64,000 bases of DNA, taken from positions 40,116,623 through 40,180,622 of the forward strand of contig OV277861.1 in assembly GCA_922989275.2 (NCBI GenBank), written 5' to 3'. Shown one piece after another: positions 43,137 through 54,029 of the stretch. The notes below the pieces were generated by a model. The model saw only the letters and a program-made list of their open reading frames with translations, did no database searches and was not told the origin of the DNA. The DNA comes from Gari tellinella. Taxonomy: Eukaryota > Mollusca > Bivalvia > Cardiida > Psammobiidae. Position numbers and translations under genes: made by a program. The number at the start of each line of letters is the position of its first letter. Within the stretch, counting starts at the first letter, position 1.

Positions 43137-43387
43137 ACTCTTTCATGATCAAATTCAACGTGAAGCTTTTACCCCTTCACCGCCATTATGTCGTCTGCTT
43201 CAATATTGTTGTCTATAAATTCGATTGTCTACAAGTTAGATTTAAGGCAGTATAACTTACGTAATTTCAAAACAAGTGGCGGCAAACAGTGTTGATCCTG
43301 ATTAGACGCCGCGTTACGCGGCGTCTGATCAGGATCAAAACTTTTTGCAAATGCGCTTTATGACGTCATTGAGAGTGAAAGGGTTAA
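43133..43387. mobile_element. MITE-D, complete, abutting MITE-A
   Basis: GTAACTCTTTCATGATCAAA...GAGTGAAAGGGTTAA; core GTTGATCCTGATTAGACGC, centre GCCGCGTTACGCGGC. Confidence 0.82.
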
Positions 43388-43479
43388 CCGATATCATGCT
43401 GAAATATCATCTGCTTCATCCCTTCACCCCAATAAATAATGGTCATTTCCCATGCAATATTATCACATGGTGAACACAA

Positions 43480-43700
43480 TAAACTCTTTCCACGCTAGGG
43501 ATGAAACAATGATGACTTTTGCAAACAGTTTGGATCCTGATGAGACGCCGCGTAACGCGGCGTCTCATCAGGGTCCAAACGGTTTGACACTCTGATCTTG
43601 TTTTGGAATGAAATTTTGAGAAAATAAAATTAAACAGTAACAGACGACAAGTGTTGCAGACGAAAGCATTGCACAATATGCAAAGAGTCGCTATGACAAA
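43480..43700. mobile_element. MITE-D2
   Basis: Core CAAACAGTTTGGATCCTGAT then GAGACGCCGCG with mirror CGCGGCGTCTCATCAGGGTC; the T-to-G change in one arm is matched by A-to-C in the other. Confidence 0.7.
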
Positions 43701-43804
43701 TGAAACACAACAAAACGTAGCGTAATATTATGGTTATCATCATAATGAACCTTGGTGAGTGTCTTCCGTTTCTTCCGTATCTTCAATGGTTTTTGATACA
43801 GGTA

Positions 43805-43888
43805 CATAACGAAACGTATAAGAAACGCTTAAGAAACGCGTAAGAAACGCGTAAAGAGGGTAGGAATAGCGTATTTACCACTGTACAT
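43805..43888. repeat. 11-bp tandem repeat in a MITE-A-like end
   Basis: AAGAAACGCGT-like units repeated four times near 43812-43855, ending in CGTATTTACCACTGTA; on the minus strand this looks like a MITE-A terminus with an expanded ACGCG segment. Confidence 0.55.
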
Positions 43889-43970
43889 GTAGCTCCTGAA
43901 AGCAGAATGAAAGTAAACCCAATTGGGGCGTCCTGTATTACTTCCACTCTAAGTTTAGCAGCAATCTGTC

Positions 43971-44456
43971 TTAACCTTTTCAAGGTCAAATTTATCGTGA
44001 GGTTTTTAACCCCCTTTTAATGCCATGTGTCCGTCTGTTTCAATATGGTGGTCTGTAATATCGTTTCAAAGTTAGATTAAAGGCAGTCCAGTGAAGAAGA
44101 TGCCATTCCTTCACAATAAAAGCGTTTACGCTATAACTATTATTTCCTTGCAAACAGTTTCGAGGCAGATCAGACGCCGGGTAACCCGGTGTATCATAAG
44201 GCTAAAAATAAAATGTTTACCTCTCATATTTAAATACCGGTAACTAGTGAGAAAATTAAAATATCCGTAACCATTCTACATTTAACTTTAAGTGCATTGC
44301 GTTTGCTTTTAAACGAAAAAAGAATAATGCTTCCCCACTGTATGACTGAGGAAATTTTGAAACGAGACAGTTTGGATCCTGTAACGCGGCGTCTGATCCG
44401 GATCTCTAAAAAGTTGCAAACGTGTCTTTTGACGTCAATACCCGTGAAAGAGTTGA
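43971..44456. mobile_element. MITE-D interrupted by MITE-A
   Basis: TTAACCTTTTCAAGGTCAAA TTTATCG...AAGGCAGT | MITE-A | ATGACTGAGGAAATTTTGAA AC, core GATCCTGTAACGCGGCGTC, end GTGAAAGAGTTGA. Confidence 0.65.
44088..44342. mobile_element. MITE-A, diverged, nested
   Basis: CAGTGAAGAAGATGCCATTCC...GCTTCCCCACTGTA; core GAGGCAGATCAGACGCCGGG. Confidence 0.75.
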
Positions 44457-44504
44457 CACTGATTCCAAACATGCGGGTTTACACCTTAGAAGACTTTTCT
44501 ACTC

Positions 44505-44733
44505 ATTATCCCCTGAAACTTCCAATGGACAATTCCAGTTTGCTATAAAGGCTAGTCCATTTTATATTAAGGGGCTTTTTTGTGTAAAAAATTGCAAATT
44601 GACAAACAGTGAAGTCCCTGATCAGAGGGCTCCTGATCAGCGACTCAACTGTTTGCATAGGGCAAGTGTACTCTTAACAGGTACATTTTTGGTAAAAGAC
44701 GCATATATGCGTCACTAGGGCTCAATGTGTTAA
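44505..44733. mobile_element. MITE-E
   Basis: CATTATCCCCTGAAACTTCC; core ACAAACAGTGAAGTCCCTGA TCAGAGGGC, mirror shortened; end GGGCTCAATGTGTTAA. Confidence 0.75.
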
Positions 44734-44751
44734 CATACGGGTACATCTTAT

Positions 44752-45005
44752 TGAACCCATTGCAAAATGCAAGTAGCTATGCCTTCGGACGCCTTTAGTT
44801 TATTCCTCCTCTGAAGAAAATAGTTCAACTTTATACGGTCATAAATATGCACCATTATGAATATTTCTTAATATCCTAGTAAATGCTGACTGAACGTATG
44901 ACAGGATGTTCCTTTAGCAGCTTTGCTTTCAACCTGCGTTACATGTTACTGTAACTAGTAAACTGTTTTCAAAAACTAGAAACAGGCTTGCGGGTAAAGG
45001 TTTAA
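44752..45005. mobile_element. MITE-C, decayed
   Basis: TTGAACCCATTGCAAAATG...GCGGGTAAAGGTTTAA; core-2 heavily mutated but ATTCCTCCTCTGAAGAAAAT retained. Confidence 0.6.
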
Positions 45006-45173
45006 AGCAGACAACAATCGCAAAGTCTCTTTTCGTGATAACGCTTTTGCTTCGTAATGTGAAAGTAGTTTTTCAAGATAGAAATTACATTAAAAGGTCG
45101 AAAATAATGTTTTTTGACAATTTTACTGGAATGGTTTGTGGCGCCAGTTGCAGAAGGAATACGAATTAAAAGT

Positions 45174-45386
45174 TACAGTGGAGAATGTGTTATTCTTTCC
45201 CAATAAACGCGTTTACGCTAAAACTATTATTTGCAGTGCAAACAGTTTGGAGCCAGATCAGACTCCAAACTGTTGGCCACCAAGATAAACATGAAATATC
45301 AGAATTGTCCAAAAGTTGTTCTTTTCTACGTTTTAGTGCTTTGCGTTTGCGTTTTAATGGGAAAGAATAACAGATTCTCCACTGTA
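45174..45386. mobile_element. MITE-A, hairpin collapsed
   Basis: TACAGTGGAGAATGTG...CAGATTCTCCACTGTA; the core reads GAGCCAGATCAGACTCCAAAC, i.e. the GC-rich apex is missing. Confidence 0.88.
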
Positions 45387-45567
45387 ATCTGTCACCTTGG
45401 GAACGCAAATGTCGCGCATGACGTCAACGAGTTAATATTACATGTACTTTGACATTTTATAAAGAATCTGTCGAGAAATTTATGTTATTTGTGTTACTCT
45501 GAATATAGCCAGTCTTTATTATATAGTTTATCTGATTTTCTACATCTAAACTTTGAATCTACATGCA

Positions 45568-45816
45568 TTAACTCTTTCCACCCTGAAACTTTAAATGGAC
45601 AATTCCAGTTTCCATTTGAGTCTAGTCCATTTCTGACTTTTAAGGGTAATTTTTGTCAATGTTTGGAATTATGACAAACAGTGAAGACCCTGATCAGAGG
45701 GCTCCTAGGAGCCCTCTGATCTGGGTCTTCACTGTTTGCATAGGACAAGTGTACTTTCCACATGTTCACTTTTTGCAAAGGACGCCAATATGCGGGACTA
45801 GGGTTCAAAGGGTTGA
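45568..45816. mobile_element. MITE-E, first of a TTAA-joined train
   Basis: TTAACTCTTTCCACCCTG...GGTTCAAAGGGTTGA; core GAAGACCCTGATCAGAGGGC TCC with perfect mirror. Confidence 0.88.
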
Positions 45817-46034
45817 CCCCATTCACAGCCTTACCGAGAGTATACATAGGTTATTTCGTGGCATTTGATCCGGATCCAAACTGTTGACATGCATTTCAGT
45901 ATTGTTTTAGTATGGTTGACATTCATTTCAATAATTTATTAGTTCAAGATAGATCTACCTAACATTTACATTTGAAACATAAAAGCAGACGAAAGTTAAT
46001 GAAATTGACGACATCATGGCTGTGAATGGGTTAA
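45813..46034. mobile_element. MITE-D2, second of the train
   Basis: TTGACCCCATTCACAGCC...CATGGCTGTGAATGGGTTAA: an 18-bp terminal inverted repeat with one mismatch (GACCCCATTCACAGCC). Core partly lost. Confidence 0.75.
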
Positions 46035-46282
46035 CCCTTTACCTCATAGCCTGTTTCTAGTTTTGAAGACAGGTGACCACTCAAAGCAGGTTGAAAGTAA
46101 AGCAGAATGTGCCTTAAGGCACATTCTGCTTTACTTTCAACCTGCTTTAAGCTAAAGTCTGCTAGGATATATAAGATATTTGTAATGGTTATTTTTCATG
46201 AGGGTATAAACTGGAACTATTTTCTTCAGCGGAGGAATAAATCAAATATGCTAAAAGTCGCTTCTATAAGGGAAGGGGTTAA
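46031..46282. mobile_element. MITE-C, third of the train
   Basis: TTAACCCTTTACCTCATAGC...GGGAAGGGGTTAA; perfect GTGCCTTAAGGCAC hairpin. Confidence 0.9.
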
Positions 46283-46309
46283 CATATTATTTAAAATCGA
46301 TTTCCTTAT

Positions 46310-46510
46310 TAGCCCTTCTCTTGTTGTTACAAATGTAGGGATGTTAAACATGGAGTCAGAGGTTCGAATCCCGTCGAACACAAACCTTCTGTTTAGCTCA
46401 CCAGAACACAAAGTGCTCAATGTGAGCTTTTACATGTGTATGATACCGCTCAGTCCGGCGTTTGGCGTCCTTCCGTCCGTCTGTCCGTCAACAGTTGCAA
46501 ACGACTTCTT
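46310..46510 (+). repeat. tRNA-like box plus AGCTCACC head
   Basis: B-box GAGGTTCGAATCCCGTC at about 46360, then TTTAGCTCACCAGAACACAA with mirror TGTGAGCTTTTACA and CCGTCCGTCTGTCCGTCAAC. Confidence 0.55.
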
Positions 46511-46551
46511 CCCTGAAACCAAAAGCCCCCGTGAAACATAACTTGCTAAGG

Positions 46552-46801
46552 TACAGTGGAGAATCTGTTATTCTTTCCCATTTAAACGCAAACGTACGCA
46601 AACGCAAAGCACTAAAACGTAGAAAAGTACAACTTTTGGACAATTCTGATAATTCATGTTTATCTTGGTGGCAAAGTGTTTGGAGCCTGATCAGACGCCG
46701 GGTTACCCGGCGTCTGATCTGGCTCCAAACTGTTTGCACAGCAAATAATAGTTTTAGCGTAAACGCGTTTATTGGGAAAGAATAACAGATTCTCCACTGT
46801 A
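46552..46801. mobile_element. MITE-A, complete
   Basis: TACAGTGGAGAATCTG...TCTCCACTGTA; hairpin GCCGGGTTACCCGGC. Confidence 0.92.
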
Positions 46802-47450
46802 CATGTATACTGTTGGTCTTAGCTTCAATAGTTGATAATACGCTTGACCGATATATTCCGGTATGGTATTTAAAATACCACTTCAAATGTGAGTTTAAGA
46901 GTTATGTTTCCCCAAATATGGTTTTGTTTGGTACATGGCATAAAATAAACAAGGTTTGATATAAGTTTAGAATCAAATAACATCACACAGAGCCGTTTTT
47001 AAGAAGAAAAAGAGGATTAACTGAAATTTGATACGTAGTGGCTTTTATACCCCCTAAAATTACAAAATCGCATTTTTTTTCAACATTTAGATTTTTTATG
47101 GCTATAAAACTTTTACAGTGAGTAAATAATAGATTATTAATCGTATACGTACCAAAATTTTTCCATTTTAAATTCTGTTTATGCTTATAATGGAACTCCG
47201 AAATTTTTTCGGTCCGGACAATTTAGGTTCGGCAAAGTTTGGTCCGGGTAGTGGCTTTTATACCCCTCCATATAAAACATGTATTTACGCATAATCGTAT
47301 TTATTTGGTATACCCTTTTTGTTACAATCTTCATTCTTTGCTTTCTGAAGGTGGCAGCGGTGCTCGCTTATAGGCTATGCCTATTCTATATTGTATTAAT
47401 GAGATTTTGTGAGTGTCATTTCCTTGATAAAGTTTATTTCATACATGAAT
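46802..47450. other. Unassigned, with a spaced direct repeat
   Basis: GTAGTGGCTTTTATACCCC occurs at about 47036 and 47251. No gene or known element recognised. Confidence 0.4.
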
Positions 47451-47880
47451 ATAAGTCATGTCGGGTCAGAAAGTAGGTCAGTAGGTCAAATCGCATTCAA
47501 TCGCCACTTCAGTGACGATATTGTTAGGCTTATCTTCATGAATCTTGGTTAGAATGATCATCTGGACAAAATCTAGGCAATGTTTGAATGTATTATATTA
47601 AATTCAAAAGTAGGTCAAAATTTAGAAAAAAAGTTTCTTAATCCTTTAGGGGCCATATTTTTAGCAGCTAAATGCTATAACTTTCTCCGAATGATCACCT
47701 TTACAAATTATAGGCATTGTATGAATATGGGTTATACTAGTTTCAAAAGTAGTTCAGTAGGTCAAAACATAGAAATTGCTCTAAAACAGTTAAGGGGCCA
47801 TATTTTTAGGCGCACAATCATAAAACTTGCCAAGAAAGACCACCTTGTTCATATGAAGTACACACGTCAATATTAGCCTG
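47451..47880 (+). repeat. Diverged 160-bp-type minisatellite
   Basis: Words AGTAGGTCAGTAGGTCAAA, GTAGGTCAAAATTTAG and GTAGTTCAGTAGGTCAAAAC recur, with GGGGCCATATTTTTAG twice (about 47650, 47802). Confidence 0.65.
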
Positions 47881-47928
47881 ACACATTTGCATCTTGTGAC
47901 AATGCGCTATTTGGTGTATTAATCACCT

Positions 47929-48181
47929 TTAACTCATTGAGCCCTAGTGACGCATATATACGTCCTTTACCAAAAGTGTACCTGTGAAGAGTACATATGT
48001 TCTATGCAAACTGAGTAAAGTCCATGATCAGAGGGCTCCTGCAGGAGCCCTCTGATCAGGGACTTAACTGTTTGGCATTTTGTAATTTCTTACCAAAAGC
48101 AATCCTAAATAGTCTAAAATGGACCAGCCATTATTGCAAACTGGAATTTTCCATTGGAAGTTTCAGGGGATAATGAGTTAA
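47929..48181. mobile_element. MITE-E, complete
   Basis: TTAACTCATTGAGCCCTAG...GGGGATAATGAGTTAA; core GATCAGAGGGCTCCTGCAGG AGCCC. Confidence 0.88.
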
Positions 48182-48774
48182 TGATAAGTCAAGTGAAATA
48201 TTGGAATTGTGTACTCTGGTGAGCGCCTTGGTGCCCTTGGTGCCCTTGGGCTCTTGTTTTATTTGTGCATGTATCATGTTTAATTGTTGTTCATGTTTCA
48301 TTCTCATGTTTAGCTATTATCGTCACACTGTCGCCTGCGTCGTTTCTGTTGTTTTTTGCGTTTTTAAGATATATGTCCTCTATTAATAATCAAGTGATGT
48401 CCTTGCGTCGGCTGTATACGCCCGCTCGTTGATAACACAATGTGATTTAGTACACTTTCGCTGTAAATATAGAATTAATAAAGTTATACATGTACATGTA
48501 CTAGGTTTGGTTAAAATGCTTATCTAGTATACTCTGTCTGAAAGTCACACAATCCACGTTATTTCTTACCTTTGTTAGTGAGAATTACATGGTGTTGCTA
48601 GGTTTGATAAATTATTTTTATTTTTGTGTATTTCTGTCTACGCCGTCAAAACAAAAACATCCCCGATGACAATTTAAAGTTAGCGACATCCGCTCATTTT
48701 GAAGTGTGTGCTACAATTTTCTGCAATGACAGTTGTGCAGTATTAACACTTTTAATGTTGGGAACGATATGATT
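48182..48774. other. Unassigned stretch
   Basis: Short hydrophobic ORF at 48201-48386 (+) with a GGTGCCCTTGGTGCCC micro-repeat; no support as a gene. Confidence 0.3.
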
Positions 48775-48865
48775 GTTTTCTAGACATTTTTCAAATTGTT
48801 TTGATCCCAATCAGACGCCGAGTTACTCGGCGTCTGATCCGGATTAAAACTGTTTGTCACGGATT
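48775..48865. repeat. Core-1 hairpin (MITE-D2 type)
   Basis: AAATTGTTTTGATCCCAATCAGA, centre GCCGAGTTACTCGGC, mirror TCTGATCCGGATTAAAAC. Confidence 0.7.
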
Positions 48866-49129
48866 GTGCATCTGCATTTTAAAAATAACATGTATTTTTC
48901 AGAAGAAAACAGACAGAATTTAGAGAAGGCAATATGCATTCAGGAATTTGAAAGGATTGAAGCTAGTTTTAAGTAATTACTGTTTTCCGTGCTTTAGCAT
49001 TCCCATCTATGTAAAACAGAATATTGTCGACAGAGGGAGCCAGCATTCGCGTTGATGCTGCTGAGATGAGACCACTGTCAAACCTATGTATAACGAAACC
49101 GTACTGAAAACTCCATCGTAATGTGCTCT

Positions 49130-49222
49130 AAAGACAGGTGAACGCTTAAAGCAGAAGGAAATAAATACAAAAGCTCCATTTTTGGAGCTTTCTGCATTAT
49201 TTTCGTTTTACTTTAACGTGTG
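49130..49222. repeat. MITE-F core
   Basis: TTAAAGCAGAAGGAAATAAAT, AAAGCTCCATTTTTGGAGC, then mirror CATTATTTTCGTTTTACTTTAA. Confidence 0.55.
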
Positions 49223-49493
49223 ATAAAGATAAAAATTATACTTATTCATATTTATTGGATTGCTGCTATATACAGGAATGACTAGATTCAAATTCAAAGA
49301 TTTTGAATAAGATATGCTCATTTCGTTTACAGAACAGGAGGACACGTGGAAAATTAGAACTTAAGAAGAAGAACACGTTCTCGAAATAATGAAATGCTGA
49401 CAGATGAAAATCGAGAGTGCTCTAGTTTCTGACGGCGCTTTGTAGAGTTAGGGCATATTTGACCATATTGAATGAATAAATAATTCTGCAAGG

Positions 49494-52400
49494 ATGGAGA
49501 AGAAGATGGAATTAGCGGATGGATTTGCGAGGATGTACCAGAAGGAATGGAAGGACGCCAGAGAGTCTCTACGCAAGCACAAGCATGACGAAGAAATTGT
49601 GTATTTATTGATGAGGATTGTTAGGGTAGGCTGATTTTATTTTTTACAGATTAACTCATAACCCTATAGCCTGTTTCTAGTATTGAAGATATGTGACCAC
49701 TTAAAGCAGGTTAAAGGTAAAGCAGAATGCGCCTTCATGCGCATTCTGCTTTACTTTTAACATGCTTCAAGCTACCATCTGCTACATGTAGGTTATAGAA
49801 AATATTTCTAATGGTACATATTCATGATTATATGAATTGGAATTATTTTTGTTAGTGTAGTAATAAATAAAAAAGGGTAAAAGCATATAAACGGGTTAAT
49901 AGGTTAAACGAGACGAAACCAAAACACGATCGTAGAACAAAAAATGTCGAACACTTGCAATTTCTTTATAATAAATCACGATTCTGCTTTTGTTATACTG
50001 CATGAGTGTGAAATAGCCTGGAGTCTACTAAGACGCCGGGTTATCAAGCTTCTGAAGAGCCCCACATGTTTTGCAATGGATACAATTGTTTAATAATAGT
50101 TTTACATGGAAGTGTTTGTTTGGGAAAAATGGCGTGTTATCTTAATGTAAAAAAACACCCCCTTTATACAGTTGAGAAGAGGTAATTATTTCCCTTTTAA
50201 ACGCAAACGAACGCAAACGTATTGCAATAAAATGTAGATATGGATAAATCTTTGACACTTCTTACCATCCATGTTAATCTGAGTGGCACATTGATTGGTG
50301 CCTGGTCAGACGCCGGGTTAACCGGTGTCTGATCATGCTCCAAGCTGTTTTCAATGGAAATAATAGTTTTAGCGTGAAAAACGTTTGTTTGGAAAGAATA
50401 ATGGCAAACAGATTTGATACAGAACAGATACCGGGTAAATTAAAAACCAATTTACGATCTTGATTCCATATACTGTAGCCTAAAATATGTGGGTTTACAA
50501 ATGTCGCAGATAATTCAGGAGTACCATAGATACATTTCAATGAATTATTTAACATGTTACCTCATACTTATTTTGAATTATAGGTGACCACTAAAGCAGG
50601 TTGAACGTTAAGCAGGATGCCCATTTTGCCAGTACTTTCTGCCTGCTTTATGCTACCATCGTCTAGGATATTTAATATATTTCTAATGCTGCCTATTCCC
50701 AACTGTATAAATTAGAATTGTTTTCTTCAGTTGCGGACTAGGGACATGGGCAAATATCGTAGACATAATGTGGCGTTTCATCAGATTATACACTGTTTCC
50801 TGATACTTGTAGGAATTTAACCCCTTCACTGCCATGACGTCATTAAGTTTAAACAATTGTCGTCTGCTTTTCTTTCTCAAATTTAATGTTAAGGTTTTTT
50901 GAGTTAAGAAATATTGAAATGAGTTTCAAACAGTTTGAATCCTGATTAGACGCCGCGTGACGCGGCGTCTAATCAGGATTCAAACTGTTTGCAAATAACC
51001 GTTGTAGTGAAAGGGTTAAATATCAAACAACACGAAAATGAAAATTTAGACCAGGCATGCACCCCTTAGACAAAAAAATGAACTAATCCAATTTATAAAC
51101 AAGGCATAATCCACTTGGTACAAATGGGCAAATTAAATTAGATAAGCTTTTTTTTGCAGGCTGCATACGACTATTGCCTGGAAGGAAATCACCCACACAA
51201 ATCAAGTGAAGCAGTAGAGGTACTGTGAATGTGTGAATCGTAACTCTTTGCACTCTGGGTATTTTTCGTCTGCAGCCACTGTCGTCTGCTAATGTTTCTT
51301 AACTCATTGAGCCCTAGTGACGCATATATGCATCCTTTACCAAATGTGTACCTGTGGAGAGTAAACTTGTCCTATGCAAACAGTGAAGTCCCTGATCAGA
51401 GGGCTCCTGCAGAAGCCGAAGCCCTCTGATCAGGGACTTAGCTGTTTGTCGTTTTGCAATTTATTACAAGAAACAACGCTAAATAGTCTAAAATGGACCA
51501 GCCTTTATTGCAAACTGGAATTGTACATTGGAAGTTTCAGGGGATAATGAGTTAAACTATATATATTAAAATCTCTTTTCAAAACAGGATGAAAGTGTCA
51601 AACAGTTTTGATCCTGATGAGACTTCGCTCTACGTGGCGTTCCATCAACATCCAATCTGTTTATACATATAAGCACCATTCCGACGCTTTTATAAGTAGA
51701 GATTTTATAATTTTTTTAATAAAACGCGTTTATAATAAAACTCATAGGTCCTTTGCAAACAGTTTGGAATTTTTCTAAACAATGGTATCCGCTCTCTTAT
51801 TCAAACAGTTTCATCTGATATTCACCAAACTTCCTAAACATGTTTGTTGTAATATGATGGAGGCCAACGTTTGATACCCAGCCAAATCGCACCCGACATT
51901 TTGGAGCTGTGACCCTTGAATTTCTCCAAATGTGGCTGCAAAATGGTTTTCGCTCCATTACTCCAAACTTTTATGTTATATTCACTAAACGTTGATAGAT
52001 CAAGTTAGATAACCAATTAAATCGCACCAGGTGCGTGCGATTTATGGCCCTTGAATTTCAACATGCGAATCCTAAATGGTTTCCACTTTATAATTCATAC
52101 AGTTTTTTATCTGATTTAACACCATATTCCTGAACTGTTGTTGCAAAACCATTGGAGGCCATGTTCGATAACCAGCGCCTCCCCCCATATACAACAGCGC
52201 CTCCCCCTATACAATGACACCAAACGGGAGACATAGATTGTGTTTGTTGCTCGGAGGGATTCGTTATCGGGAGGGAAATTGATTTACATTTGCAAACAAC
52301 TTGAATCCAGATCAGACGCCGCGTAACGCGGCGTCTGATCTGGATTCAAGCTGTTTGTTACTCGTTATTATTTTCTTTTTCTATCAAATGACCAATATAT

Positions 52401-53615
52401 ATAATATATTTGAGAAAACCAGCAGATGATAACTTTAAGTAGACAATATTGCAGCCGTTAAAGCTTTATATACAATTGTCTTGTTTGGGGAACAGCGACA
52501 AAGGTAGTTGTAAGGAAGGAATTGTCGTTGGGAGGCCCGTTGATGGGAGGGAACACTTTAGTAATGGCTTTTAAATTTTTTAACATGTGGTTCCACAATA
52601 AATTCCGCTATTTCAAAGAAATATTATCTGATCTATATGAAACTTATACAATGTTTTTGTTGTTATCAAATGGTGGTCAAGTTTGATAACCAGCTAAATC
52701 GCATAAGACACTTTTGAGTTATGGCCCTTGTTTAACTTGAAGTACCGTTATAAGAACTTTGCCGTTTCTCCACATTGTGTCCTCACTTGCTTTGATATGT
52801 TGACCTGAAACTTTATATATATGTTTTTATGAGTAGCGTATCAGATTCGTCTAAATTAAGTAAGTTTTCAATTGAGTTATGTCCCTTATATATATTAGAC
52901 TGGTTTCCGCACTTTTTTCGCACATGGTTCCACATTTTGAGCAGGTATTTTTATTTAGTGCTGTAATGATGCTGTATTTCACCGCCAGTTTTAGTTTTAT
53001 AAAAGTTAAACGTAGTAGAATTTAATAAATTGACGACGGGCGTATTTTGTGAGTGTTACTATTGTTTCGATATACAGTCGAAACTTGATACTACGAACTC
53101 GCGTTTTTCCGAACATACCCATATTTCAAAGTTAAAACGTGGCTTAACCACGTTTTAACTTTGAAATACGGGTATGTCCGACTTAAGCGAGGTCAAGATA
53201 TCGAATTCAACATATGAAATCCTCATACGATCGATTTAAGCGAGTTCGAAGTTTTGAGTTTCGACTGTATCATTGTCTCTTTGCTGAGTAGTCAATGTAA
53301 AAACATACATTTGATTATACTTTAATTTAACAGGATTTTCTTCAACACCACATTCCAAAGGGACTACATACAGACCACGTGACTACAGAAGTACGCGTAT
53401 TCATACGTGCATCATTGGACTATTTGCTGAACATGTGCGCGGAAAATGTTGCTATGAGCATCGCATGGACAGCTAAAGGAGATGTGATTGACAGAAACAT
53501 CTACACAGTTGAAGGCACGGAGGATCAGCATGTTTGTGACTGGACTGTTTGGCCGGCAGTTCTCGATCAGGATGGAAAGGTTCTACATAAAGGTGTAATA
53601 TTCCCGATTACATAG
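49494..53615 (+). CDS. MIEAP C-terminal-domain-like protein, three exons
   Basis: Exons: 49494-49625, 51160-51219 and 53334-53615, all phase 0, joined by GT...AG introns (donors GTAGG and GTACTG; acceptors TTTTTTGCAG and AATTTAACAG). Product 157 residues. The start ATG has an in-frame TGA 21 bp upstream, but a 5' exon ending before 49493 (TTCTGCAAG) cannot be excluded. Residues 14-44 contain YQKEW-DARE and EEIVYLLMRIVR; the last exon holds an alpha/beta stretch ending WTVWPAVLDQDGKVLHKGV. That ending closely recalls the VWPAL...G-V-KG terminus of mitochondria-eating protein (MIEAP/SPATA18), which acts in mitochondrial quality control. Only this domain is present, so the cellular role here is unknown. 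Both introns are full of MITEs. Confidence 0.75.
49651..49899. mobile_element. MITE-C in intron 1
   Basis: TTAACTCATAACCCTATAGC...ATAAACGGGTTAA; hairpin GCGCCTTCATGCGC. Begins 25 bp after the exon 1 donor. Confidence 0.8.
50003..50402. mobile_element. Two decayed MITE-A copies in intron 1
   Basis: 50003-50145 retains TAGCCTGGAGTCTACTAAGA CGCCGGG. 50167-50402 starts TACAGTTGAGAAGAGG, has core GGTGCCTGGTCAGACGCCGGG and ends in GGAAAGAATAATGGC. Confidence 0.65.
50552..50732. mobile_element. MITE-C, truncated, intron 1
   Basis: GTTACCTCATACTTATTTTG, AGCAGGTTGAACGTTAAGC with mirror, ending ATTGTTTTCTTCAG. Confidence 0.65.
50735..51146. mobile_element. MITE-E2 interrupted by MITE-D, intron 1
   Basis: CAAATATCGTAGACATAATG and CACTGTTTCCTGATACTTG, split at TTAA by the MITE-D at 50817-51019, resuming AATATCAAACAACACGAAAA and GGTACAAATGGGC. 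Ends about 13 bp before the exon 2 acceptor. Confidence 0.6.
50817..51019. mobile_element. MITE-D, nested in MITE-E2
   Basis: TTAACCCCTTCACTGCC...GTAGTGAAAGGGTTAA; perfect hairpin GCCGCGTGACGCGGC. Confidence 0.88.
51299..51555. mobile_element. MITE-E in intron 2
   Basis: TTAACTCATTGAGCCCTAG...GGGATAATGAGTTAA; core GATCAGAGGGCTCCTGCAGA with a short GAAGCC stutter at the apex. Confidence 0.88.
51590..51668. repeat. MITE-D core fragment, intron 2
   Basis: GTCAAACAGTTTTGATCCTG, then eroded mirror TCCATCAACATCCAATCTG. Confidence 0.5.
51780..52965 (+). repeat. 160-bp-type minisatellite in intron 2, split by MITE-B
   Basis: Diverged units with ATATTCACCAAAC-like, AAATCGCA and TGGCCCTTGAATTTC words, relatives of the array at 14252. 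It is interrupted at 52187-52562. Confidence 0.65.
52187..52562. mobile_element. MITE-B, complete, inside the minisatellite
   Basis: TACAACAGCGCCTCCCCC...GAGGGAACACTTTA; perfect hairpin GCCGCGTAACGCGGC. The left end carries a short duplication of ACAGCGCCTCCCCC. Confidence 0.82.
53073..53269. mobile_element. MITE-G in intron 2
   Basis: TACAGTCGAAACTTGATAC...GTTTTGAGTTTCGACTGTA; core AAAGTTAAAACGTGGCTTAA with perfect mirror. Ends 64 bp before exon 3. Confidence 0.85.
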
Positions 53616-53621
53616 ACATAG

Positions 53622-54005
53622 TACAGTGGAACCCCTCCAAACCGGAACCTCTAAATACCGGAATTCTCTCTAAACCGGACAAAAGCTTTGGTCCCGTTTC
53701 AAAACCTTCTTTATTTTCACCCATTACACCATTAATACGCCTTTTTACGTCTTTGATTTATTCCTACACTGAAGAAAATAGTTTATACATTCTAGCAGAT
53801 GATAGCTTAAAGCAGGTTGAAAGTAAAGCAGAGAGCGCCCTAAGGCGCATTCTGCTTTACTTTAAACCTGCTTTAAGCGGTCAGCTATCTTCCATAGAAA
53901 CAAACTATTTGGTACTGGGTTAAAACCCCTCTATACCGGAAACCCCTCTAAACCGGACATTTTTGTTGTCCCCGCACATGTCCGGTTTAGAGGGGTTTCA
54001 CTGTA
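53622..54005. mobile_element. MITE-H carrying MITE-C (composite)
   Basis: TACAGTGGAACCCCTCCAAA CCGG...CCGGTTTAGAGGGGTTTCACTGTA. MITE-C is inserted at 53716-53923 (left TTCACCCATTAC, right GGTACTGGGTTAA). Begins 7 bp after the MIEAP-like stop codon. Confidence 0.8.
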
Positions 54006-54029
54006 TATCGTAGTAACACGAGTATGAAC

